NCBI RefSeq assembly: GCF_000959525.1
Contig: NZ_CP009832.1
Location: forward strand, 1,612,001-1,676,000
Direction of reading: 5' to 3'
DNA from: Burkholderia multivorans ATCC BAA-247
Lineage (GTDB): Bacteria; Pseudomonadota; Gammaproteobacteria; Burkholderiales; Burkholderiaceae
DNA: 64,000 bases
Both the position numbers and the translations under genes were made by a program. Below, one piece after another: positions 57,802 through 64,000 of this stretch (position 1 is the first letter of the stretch; each line of letters opens with the position of its first letter). Under the pieces are notes generated by a model. The model saw only the letters and a list, made by a program, of their open reading frames with translations, ran no database searches and was not told the DNA's origin.

Positions 57802-58647
57802 TCAGAACCGGCCGATCAGCCGATAGACATGAAACTGCGCGATGCCGATCGACTCGTGCAGCGCGAGTTCGGCCGCGACGACATTCGACCAGCGCGGCAG
57901 CCACCCCGTATGCGCTTCGCGGCGATTCGCAAAGACGGGCTGCGGATCGATGCCGAAACGGCGGAAGTCGAGCAGTGCGCGGCGCATCTGATACGACGAC
58001 GTGATGAGAATACGCGCGTCGTCACGCCGTGAGCGTAGTATAGACGTCGTGAATTGCGCGTTTTCATAGGTCGTGCGGCTCTTCGGTTCGAGCACGAGAT
58101 CGCCGGGATCGATGCCGGCGGCGACGAGTCCGCGCCCGTACACGGCCGCTTCGGTGTCGCCGTGATGCTGCGGATCGCCGCCCGACATCACGACGGTGCA
58201 CCGCTCGGCCTGCCGGCGGCAGGTTCGGTACAGTTCGGCGGCCTTGCGAATGCGAGCCGCGCCGTCCCGCGGCGGCCGAAGGCCGTCATCGGCGCGCTGC
58301 GTGCCGGCACCGAGGACGATGAGTACCGTCTGTCCATGCATGTCCGGATGCTCGACCGGTTCGACGCCGGCTTCGGCCCACGCGACGAATGGCGCCGCGA
58401 GCCAGCCGCTCGCGATGAGCCAGAACAGCGCGACCGCGGCGAGCGCGATACGCCGCCGTTGCTTGCGGCACAGCAGGAATCCGATGAAGAGAAGTACAAA
58501 TGAATCGAACAGAATCAATTTGATTGGGGTATGGTGTCTTTTTATGGATGGCTGACAATTCGCCCCTGACGCGACGCCGAATGTCGGCCCCAAGAACCGG
58601 TGGCGGTATCGGCGGGCGGAGACCCCGTCCGGCGCGCCGCTTCGCAT
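57802..58647 (-). CDS. YdcF/DUF218-family membrane protein
   Basis: This protein has two N-terminal membrane helices (LILFDSFVLLFIGFLL and IALAAVALFWLIASGWLA) and a DUF218 domain with VLIVLGAGTQ, VVMSGGDPQHHGDTEAAVYGRGLVAAGIDPGDLVLEPKSRTTYENAQFTTSIL and ILITSSYQMRRALLDFRRFGID. The family includes SanA, ElyC and YdcF, some acting in envelope maintenance. The start is unsure: ATG at 58647 gives 281 residues but no ribosome site, while TTG at 58518 gives a shorter protein starting just ahead of the first helix. Confidence 0.75.
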   Translation of the reverse strand: MRSGAPDGVSARRYRHRFLGPTFGVASGANCQPSIKRHHTPIKLILFDSFVLLFIGFLLCRKQRRRIALAAVALFWLIASGWLAAPFVAWAEAGVEPVEHPDMHGQTVLIVLGAGTQRADDGLRPPRDGAARIRKAAELYRTCRRQAERCTVVMSGGDPQHHGDTEAAVYGRGLVAAGIDPGDLVLEPKSRTTYENAQFTTSILRSRRDDARILITSSYQMRRALLDFRRFGIDPQPVFANRREAHTGWLPRWSNVVAAELALHESIGIAQFHVYRLIGRF

Positions 58648-58675
58648 TGTCGCTGCACTTTAAGAAAGAATCGAG

Positions 58676-58993
58676 ATGGCCACGTATTCCAATGAAGCGG
58701 TGCTCGACGCATTGAGACGAGTGCAGTACCGCCAGGTTCCGTGGGCGCGCCGCCCGGGCGTGTTCGAGTATCTGCGATCGCTCGGGCTGATGGACACGGT
58801 CAGGCAGAAGACCGTGGCGCCCGCACCCGGCTTTCACGCCCCGGTGGACATCGCGGTGCTCACCGACAGCGGTCGCGCCGAGTTCGCGCGCCTCGAGCGC
58901 GAAGAGAAAGCGGCGACCTGGCTCGATCGACGGATGGACGACTACGCGCTCAGCGAAGCGGGCGCCGTATCGGTTCTCGAAAGCCGCCTCTAG
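58676..58993 (+). CDS. Hypothetical protein, 105 aa
   Basis: I do not recognise this protein. It starts MATYSNEAVLDALRRVQYRQVPWARRPGVFEYLRSLGLMD, with AAGAAAGAATCGAG just before the ATG. The N-terminal half is probably helical and resembles the beginning of a winged-helix fold, and the remainder (VDIAVLTDSGRAEFARLEREEKAATWLDRRMDDYALSEAGAV) is mixed. It has no signal peptide or membrane segment. It is divergent from the YdcF-like gene. Confidence 0.6.
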   Translation: MATYSNEAVLDALRRVQYRQVPWARRPGVFEYLRSLGLMDTVRQKTVAPAPGFHAPVDIAVLTDSGRAEFARLEREEKAATWLDRRMDDYALSEAGAVSVLESRL

Positions 58994-59028
58994 CGCAGGC
59001 GGCGTATCCGCCGCAAAGGGCATGCTCG

Positions 59029-59058
59029 AAAAAAAGCCCGTATCACGAGGATACGGGC
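59029..59058 (-). terminator. Terminator of the small exported gene to its right
   Basis: GCCCGTATC (59036-59044) pairs with GATACGGGC (59050-59058). On the minus strand the stem is followed by a run of seven T (A at 59029-59035 on plus). Confidence 0.8.
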
Positions 59059-59181
59059 GTACCGGATACTTTTGCTGCTGCCACGCTGTGCTCATGGCAA
59101 CCGTGTGACCCGGTGCATGGCGGTCAGTTCCCTGGCGCCGGCATTTTCTTCGGTGAATCGGTGAAGTGCGACTACCTGCGA

Positions 59182-59433
59182 CTACGGATGTCGCGGCAGG
59201 TCGTTCGGCTGCGAGCCGATGCGTGCGCGCGCGTTGCTTGCGATGTCGCCGCGCAGGTCGCCGCGCGGCACGGTCTGCCGGTCGGGCGGTGCGGAGGGCG
59301 GCGGCTGATGCGCCAGCGCATTTCGATGATCCTGGCGGCGTGGCGCCTTCGTGCGATCGTCGGCGTGGACGGGAGTCGCCAGCACCACGGAAACGACAAT
59401 GCCGCATGCGACGAGCAGTGACATTGGTTTCAT
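59182..59433 (-). CDS. Small exported hypothetical protein, 83 aa
   Basis: The 83-residue product begins with a signal peptide (MKPMSLLVACGIVVSVVLATPVHAD) cleaved after VHA. The mature 60 residues are rich in Arg, Pro and Gln, with no domain recognised. An AAGGGAG site about seven bases upstream supports the start. A terminator about 120 bases downstream on the same strand fits this transcription unit. Confidence 0.6.
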   Translation of the reverse strand: MKPMSLLVACGIVVSVVLATPVHADDRTKAPRRQDHRNALAHQPPPSAPPDRQTVPRGDLRGDIASNARARIGSQPNDLPRHP

Positions 59434-59630
59434 GGAGGGCTCCCTTCAAGCCGTCGGCGCGGCCCGTTGATATGTCGCTAAGGTAAGCGTGGGAGTGCAG
59501 GCTTGCTGTAAATAATAGTAAATAGATGTATCGCCGAGCGGCGTCCGTAACGGGGCGTCACGCGTGCGCCGCGCGCAAGGCGGCAAGCAGAATGAAAACG
59601 GGCGGCCGAAGCCGCCCGTATCGCTATCCG

Positions 59631-60032
59631 TTACGCCATTTTGACCGGCGCGCGCCACGATTCCGGATTGGTCCAGAACGCGCCGCGCAGTCGATCGCGG
59701 CTCGGCGGTGCAGGCGGCTTCGCCGCGCTTGCGCCGATCCGGCCGCGCAGCGAAATCTGACGGCCGCTCGTGCCGAGTCGCTTGACGATTTCGGCGAGTG
59801 TGCCGTCGGCCTGCCATTCATCGAAGCGACGACGGCAGGTCGGCGGAGACGGATAGCGGCCCGGCAGTTTGGACCAGCCTTCGCCCGTCGACAGAACCCA
59901 AAGCACGGCATTTACCACCGAACGGGCCTCCACGCGCGGGCGGCCGCGCCGCTCACTGCGTGCAGGCTCCGAGCAAAACAGTCCTTCGACCAGCGCCCAT
60001 TCGTTATCTCTCAAATCGTCGAACAGCATCAT
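59631..60032 (-). CDS. Stand-alone transposase-type N-terminal domain (DUF4096-like)
   Basis: This 133-residue protein resembles the N-terminal DUF4096 domain of IS5-family transposases: MLFDDLRDNEWALVEGLF, RRGRPRVEARSVVNAVLWVLSTGEGWSKLPGRYPSPPTCRRRFDEWQADGTL. The catalytic DDE domain is missing and the C-terminal 35 residues are unrelated. No inverted repeats or target duplications were seen. A GAGGTGAGG site lies ahead of the tandem ATG start, so it is probably expressed. It may be a decayed transposase or a DNA-binding protein derived from one. Confidence 0.72.
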   Translation of the reverse strand: MMLFDDLRDNEWALVEGLFCSEPARSERRGRPRVEARSVVNAVLWVLSTGEGWSKLPGRYPSPPTCRRRFDEWQADGTLAEIVKRLGTSGRQISLRGRIGASAAKPPAPPSRDRLRGAFWTNPESWRAPVKMA

Positions 60033-60457
60033 GTCCTCACCTCAGCGAAGCTAACTCCGGTGCGCTGCCATGCGCCGCGCACTCTTCAGGCACTCGTCGT
60101 CGAGTGCCGGGTGGGGGCGTTCGGTTGGCCGGTAGCGGTGTTCCTGCCCGTTGTCCGACATCACCTGCGCCCTGTGCGCCATGCAATGCACGAAGCGTGC
60201 CATGTCGGAGGCGAATCCCTCGAGAGCCGCTTGGCAGCGAGCCGACGGCTAAGTCAGCTAGGGGCGTATAAGACGCCAAAATAACCCGCCAGCAAATCAG
60301 GACAATCACCAATCTTGTGCAATTCGCCCGTACGGCGTGCGTTTGCGCGCTTATTGCACCGCAGCGAAACACGCCGTGCCGAGATCGATTCACACGTCGC
60401 GGCATCCATCGCGCATTAAAATCGCGCATCGATATCGACGATTGATGAGGTCCGGGG
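60033..60457. other. Intergenic region upstream of LysR gene
   Basis: This 425-base gap between the transposase-type gene and the LysR gene has no convincing gene. A short hairpin GGCGT/ACGCC lies near 60265-60280. The region near 60380-60450 is AT-rich (AAAATCGCGCATCGATATCGACG) and probably contains the LysR promoter. Nothing else can be supported. Confidence 0.35.
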
Positions 60458-61360
60458 ATGAACGTCACGCTGCGCCAGCTTCGCGTATTCATCGAGGTCG
60501 CGCGGCTCAGGAGCTTCAGCCGCGCCGGCGACGAGATCGGGCTCACGCAGTCCGCGGTCAGCCGTTGCGTGCGCGAACTGGAGACCGAGCTCGGGCTGAA
60601 GCTGATCGATCGCACGACGCGCGACGTGCAGCTGACCGATGTCGGGGCGAACCTGATCGCGAGCGTGTCGCGGCAGCTCGACGATCTCGACGACACGCTG
60701 CGCGAAATTCGCGAGATCGGCGAGCAGCGCCGCGGGCGCGTGATCGTCGCGGCGAGCCCGACGATCGCGTGCCGGCTGATGCCGCGCGTCGTCGCGTCGT
60801 GCGAGCGGCAGTTTCCGTTCGTCACGCTCGGGCTGCGCGACGACGTGCAAAGCGACGTGCTGCGCAAGGTGAAGTCGAGCGAAGTCGACTTCGGCGTCGT
60901 GATCGGGCCGCTGGCCGTCGCGGATCTCGTCTGCGAGCCGCTGATGACCGATTCGTTCTGCCTCGTCGCGCGCGCCGATCATCCGCTGGCCGCACGCACC
61001 GAGGTGCCGTGGACCGCGCTGAACGGCGAACGCCTCGTCCTGCTCGATCACGCCTCGGGCAGCCGTCCGCTGATCGATGCGGCACTGGCCGCTCACCGCG
61101 TCAACGCGACGGTGATGCAGGAGCTCGGCCATTCCGCGACCGTGTTCGGGCTCGTCGAGGCCGGCATCGGCGTGAGCGTGCAGCCGTGGCTGTCGTTGCC
61201 GTTGCCGGCCGGCTCGACGCTCGTCGCGCGGCCGCTGACGCCGCGCACCGAACGGACGGTCGAGCTCGTGCGGCGCCGCGACCGGTCGCTGTCACCTGCC
61301 GCGCAGGCGATCTGGGAGCTCGTGCGCGAGATGCCGTCGCGTGCGGAGGACCTCGACTGA
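60458..61360 (+). CDS. LysR-family transcriptional regulator
   Basis: This 300-residue regulator has a standard N-terminal winged helix (MNVTLRQLRVFIEVARLRSFSRAGDEIGLTQSAVSRCVRELETELGLKLIDRTTRDVQLTDVG) and an effector-binding domain with the usual interdomain hinge. The start codon fits the family. It lies 63 bases before an aminotransferase gene on the same strand, so it may control that gene or be cotranscribed with it. The effector is unknown. Confidence 0.93.
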   Translation: MNVTLRQLRVFIEVARLRSFSRAGDEIGLTQSAVSRCVRELETELGLKLIDRTTRDVQLTDVGANLIASVSRQLDDLDDTLREIREIGEQRRGRVIVAASPTIACRLMPRVVASCERQFPFVTLGLRDDVQSDVLRKVKSSEVDFGVVIGPLAVADLVCEPLMTDSFCLVARADHPLAARTEVPWTALNGERLVLLDHASGSRPLIDAALAAHRVNATVMQELGHSATVFGLVEAGIGVSVQPWLSLPLPAGSTLVARPLTPRTERTVELVRRRDRSLSPAAQAIWELVREMPSRAEDLD

Positions 61361-61423
61361 CGCGCGTGCGGCCCTGCGTCGTGGGTACACTACGCGAATC
61401 GTGTTCTCCGGTGGCGATCGACG

Positions 61424-62632
61424 ATGGTGCATTCCGCAGATTCCGCAGAGTTCGACCCGGCGCATGAGCCGGCGGCCCGCGAAGCAGTGCACGCGTTGCG
61501 CCCGTCGCTGATCCGCGAAGTCGCGAATGCAGGTTTCGGCGTGCGCGACGTCTTGCCGTTCTGGTTCGGCGAATCCGATCGCGTGACGCCGGACTTCATC
61601 CGCGATGCGGCGGCCGTCGCGTTGCGGGACGGCGCGACGTTCTACACGCCGAATCTCGGCACGGCGTCGCTGCGTCGTGCGATCGCCGGCTACGTGAGCG
61701 CGCGCCACGGTGCCACGGCGCTCGACTCGATCGCGGTCACGAGCTCGGGCGTCAGCGCGCTGATGCTCGCCGCGCAGCTGCTGGTCGGGCCCGGCGATCG
61801 AGTCGTCGCGCTCACGCCGCTGTGGCCGAATCTGGTCGAGATTCCGAAGATTCTCGGTGCGTGCGTCGAGTGCGTGCCGCTCGCGTATGGGCGCGCCGGC
61901 TGGCAGCTCGACGTCGACCGGCTGCTCGCGGCGCTGACGCCCGACACGCGGATGCTGATGATCAACTCACCGAACAATCCGACCGGCTGGACGATGTCGC
62001 GCGACGATCAGCTTGCCGTGCTCGCGCATTGCCGCCGACACGGGATCTGGATCGTGGCCGACGAGGTGTACGAGCGGCTCGCGTTCGATGCGGGCGGCGC
62101 GCCATCGTTGCTCGATATTGCGTCACGCGACGAACGCGTCGTCGTCGTCAATTCGTTTTCCAAAGCATGGGCGATGACGGGCTGGCGGCTCGGCTGGCTC
62201 GTCGCGCCCGTTGCCTTGGCCGGCGATCTGTCGAAGCTGGTCGAATACAACACCTCCTGCGCGCCGGCGTTCGTGCAGGCGGCCGGCGAAGTCGCGCTGC
62301 GCGACGGCGAGCCGTTTGTCCGCACGTTCGTGGCGGCGCTGCGCGACGCACGCGATCATCTGATCGGCGCGTTGCGCCCGCTGCCGGGCGTCGACGTGGC
62401 CGCGCCGCCGGGCGCGATGTACGTGTTCCTGAAGCTGCCGGGTGCCGACGACAGCCTCGCGTTCTGCAAGGCGCTGGTGCGCGAGGCGGCGCTCGGCCTT
62501 GCGCCCGGTCGCGCGTTCGGGCCGGAAGGCGAGGGCTTCGTGCGCTGGTGCTACGCCTGCGATACGGCTCGACTGGATGCCGGTGTCGAGCGACTACGGC
62601 GCTTTCTGGCGCGCGGCGCGCGTGCCGGCTGA
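61424..62632 (+). CDS. Class I/II aminotransferase
   Basis: This 402-residue pyridoxal-phosphate enzyme has fold-type I features: TFYTPNLGTASLRRAIAGYV, the substrate-binding NSPNNPTGW loop, the ADEVYERLAFD segment, and the Schiff-base Lys247 in NSFSKAWAMTGWRLGW. An Arg near the C-terminus (GFVRWCYA) would bind the substrate carboxylate. Subgroup Ig-like aspartate/aromatic aminotransferases look like this. The exact amino donor is not known. It is downstream of a LysR gene on the same strand. Confidence 0.9.
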   Translation: MVHSADSAEFDPAHEPAAREAVHALRPSLIREVANAGFGVRDVLPFWFGESDRVTPDFIRDAAAVALRDGATFYTPNLGTASLRRAIAGYVSARHGATALDSIAVTSSGVSALMLAAQLLVGPGDRVVALTPLWPNLVEIPKILGACVECVPLAYGRAGWQLDVDRLLAALTPDTRMLMINSPNNPTGWTMSRDDQLAVLAHCRRHGIWIVADEVYERLAFDAGGAPSLLDIASRDERVVVVNSFSKAWAMTGWRLGWLVAPVALAGDLSKLVEYNTSCAPAFVQAAGEVALRDGEPFVRTFVAALRDARDHLIGALRPLPGVDVAAPPGAMYVFLKLPGADDSLAFCKALVREAALGLAPGRAFGPEGEGFVRWCYACDTARLDAGVERLRRFLARGARAG

Positions 62633-62670
62633 AGCGGGGCCGGAGTGCCGGCCGCGCCGCGCGACTCATC

Positions 62671-62699
62671 TTTACGCACCGGGCAATTTTGCGTAATAT
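62671..62699 (+). promoter_or_regulatory. Candidate promoter of scpB
   Basis: TTTACG (62671-62676) and TAATAT (62694-62699) are 17 bases apart, about 195 bases upstream of scpB and just after the aminotransferase. No open frame of note lies between. Confidence 0.5.
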
Positions 62700-62893
62700 G
62701 GCGCTCAGTCACGCGGCTCCGTCGTTGAGTCGTGCTGTTCCGTCCGGTTCGGGCCTGGCTTGAAGTCGATGCTGCCGCCCCCGGTTCGTGCTCCCATCAA
62801 TATGACCGATCAGAATCGGGCGAGCGCGTCTTCCGTTCCTTTCGTCTGTTTTGTTGATCCGGTTCGTTTGACCACAGGGTCTGGCCTAGCTGC

Positions 62894-63949
62894 ATGAATA
62901 CCCAAGAGGCGAAGATCGTCCTCGAGACTGCTTTGATCTGTGCGCAGGAGCCGCTCAAGCTCGGCGATTTGCGCAAGCTCTTTGCCGACGGCGTGTCGGC
63001 TGACACGGTCCGCACGTTGCTCGAAGATCTGAAACAGGATTGGTCCGGCCGCGGTGTCGAATTGGTGGCGCTCGCGAGCGGATGGCGCTTTCAGAGCAAG
63101 CCGGCGATGCGTCATTTTCTCGATCGCCTGCATCCGGAAAAGCCGCCGAAATATTCGCGCGCGGTGCTCGAAACGCTGGCAATCATCGCGTACCGGCAGC
63201 CGGTCACGCGCGGCGACATCGAGGAAATCCGCGGTGTCACGGTCAACACGCAGGTGGTCAAGCAGCTCGAGGATCGCAACTGGATCGAAGTGATCGGGCA
63301 TCGCGACGTGCCGGGGCGTCCTGCGCTGTATGCGACGACGAAGCAGTTTCTCGACGACCTCGGACTGAAGGCGCTCGACGATCTGCCCGCGCTCGAAGAG
63401 CCGGCCGCGAACATCGAGGCCGCGCTGCTCGCGCAGCAGGCAATGGATTTCGACGGCGACGCGCCGGAAGCCGCCGACGATGCGACCGCGGCCGATGCGT
63501 CGTCGGCCGAAGCGGCTGAAGCGGGCGAAGCAATCGAAGCAGCCGAAGCGCAGCCGGACGCCGTGCCGAACATGGCGACGACGGACGAACACGCGTCGAC
63601 GCAGGAATTGCCAAACCGCGATACGCTCGGGGCTGATCGCGGGAAAACGGAACAGGCCGGTGCCGAAGCAGCGCCGGCCGGCGTGCAGCCGGTGCCGCTG
63701 CATGCGGAATCGAACGAGGAAGATCGCAAGCCGGCCGCCGAAGCGGCTGCCGGAGACGGTGTGGAAGCGACCGGCGACAGGCCGGACGGGGCCGAAGAGG
63801 CCGATGCGCACCGTACCCGTCCCGCGGACGGCGAGATGCCGGACGACACGTCCGACAGTCTTGCCGGCGCCGTGCGCAGCGCCAGCGCGTCGATCGACGC
63901 GGATGCGCTGCAGGACGACGAAGCAGAACCCGAACAGCGTCGCGCCTGA
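62894..63949 (+). CDS. scpB: Condensin-like chromosome segregation protein ScpB
   Basis: ScpB binds ScpA and SMC to form a bacterial condensin. The N-terminal 180 residues carry the family's two winged-helix domains ([93 protein letters not shown]). The remaining 170 residues are an acidic Ala/Glu/Asp-rich low-complexity tail, longer than the usual ScpB of about 200 residues and common in Burkholderia. rluB usually lies next; only 51 bases remain in the window. Confidence 0.94.
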   Translation: MNTQEAKIVLETALICAQEPLKLGDLRKLFADGVSADTVRTLLEDLKQDWSGRGVELVALASGWRFQSKPAMRHFLDRLHPEKPPKYSRAVLETLAIIAYRQPVTRGDIEEIRGVTVNTQVVKQLEDRNWIEVIGHRDVPGRPALYATTKQFLDDLGLKALDDLPALEEPAANIEAALLAQQAMDFDGDAPEAADDATAADASSAEAAEAGEAIEAAEAQPDAVPNMATTDEHASTQELPNRDTLGADRGKTEQAGAEAAPAGVQPVPLHAESNEEDRKPAAEAAAGDGVEATGDRPDGAEEADAHRTRPADGEMPDDTSDSLAGAVRSASASIDADALQDDEAEPEQRRA

Positions 63950-64000
63950 TCGCGGCTGACTTCTTGCCGCGCCCGTTCCGGGCGCGAGACCTGACATTTT

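Overview
The window is one continuous stretch of high-GC chromosome carrying core housekeeping genes. GC-rich third codon positions, GTG/TTG/ATC starts, the gene order tRNA-Val / thrS-infC-rpmI-rplT-pheS-pheT-ihfA-merR, a divergent valS/uvrD pair, bamC and scpB, and many proteins that read like Burkholderia homologues point to a Burkholderia (probably cepacia-complex) main chromosome. This assignment comes from recognising proteins and gene order, not from a database search.

Layout. 1-6.8 kb: the end of a LysR regulator, a TusA-like sulfur carrier, a small unknown gene, then a signalling operon (OmpR-type response regulator, secreted LysM/FecR protein, CHASE2 histidine kinase) and a lipoprotein. 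6.8-15.4 kb: galU and valS on the minus strand, divergent from uvrD-mtnN, then a fosmidomycin-resistance-type MFS exporter. 15.7-23.6 kb: a chemoreceptor and a four-gene efflux operon (outer-membrane factor, FUSC pump, DUF1656 protein, HlyD adaptor) divergent from its probable LysR regulator. 23.7-28.7 kb: metallophosphoesterase, FAD-linked oxidase, DUF2069 protein, WrbA and a YihY-family membrane protein. 28.8-29.8 kb: a small accessory island with a HigB/HigA-like toxin-antitoxin operon plus a third small gene. 29.9-41.2 kb: Mpo1-like protein, CBS protein, a fused transporter-acyltransferase, aroC, ETF-ubiquinone oxidoreductase, SDR, thioesterase, PAS-LuxR regulator, scoAB, an alpha/beta hydrolase and RidA. 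41.2-51.9 kb: relA, tRNA-Val(GAC) and the translation operon thrS to ihfA with a MerR regulator. 52-56.1 kb: an internally duplicated lipoprotein, tRNA-Pro(GGG) and bamC. 56.1-64 kb: small conserved genes, two small exported proteins, a YdcF-like protein, a lone transposase-type domain, a LysR/aminotransferase pair and scpB.

How the genes work together. The 43.6-51.9 kb block makes translation components: two aminoacyl-tRNA synthetases, IF3, L35 and L20, with IHF-alpha downstream, and RelA just upstream to sense uncharged tRNA. Terminator hairpins sit before thrS, before pheS and before ihfA. A short Thr-rich open frame lies ahead of the first of these, which suggests possible transcription attenuation. 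ScoAB, ETF-QO, the SDR and the thioesterase form a neighbourhood of acyl-CoA and ketone-body metabolism.

The most interesting unexplained items are the candidate threonine attenuator before thrS, the three-gene toxin-antitoxin operon whose promoter spacer is filled by a perfect 18-bp palindrome, the two-fold internal repeat in the 734-aa lipoprotein, and the hairpin-rich gap at 56.1-56.6 kb. No CRISPR array, prophage, complete insertion sequence or rRNA gene was seen.
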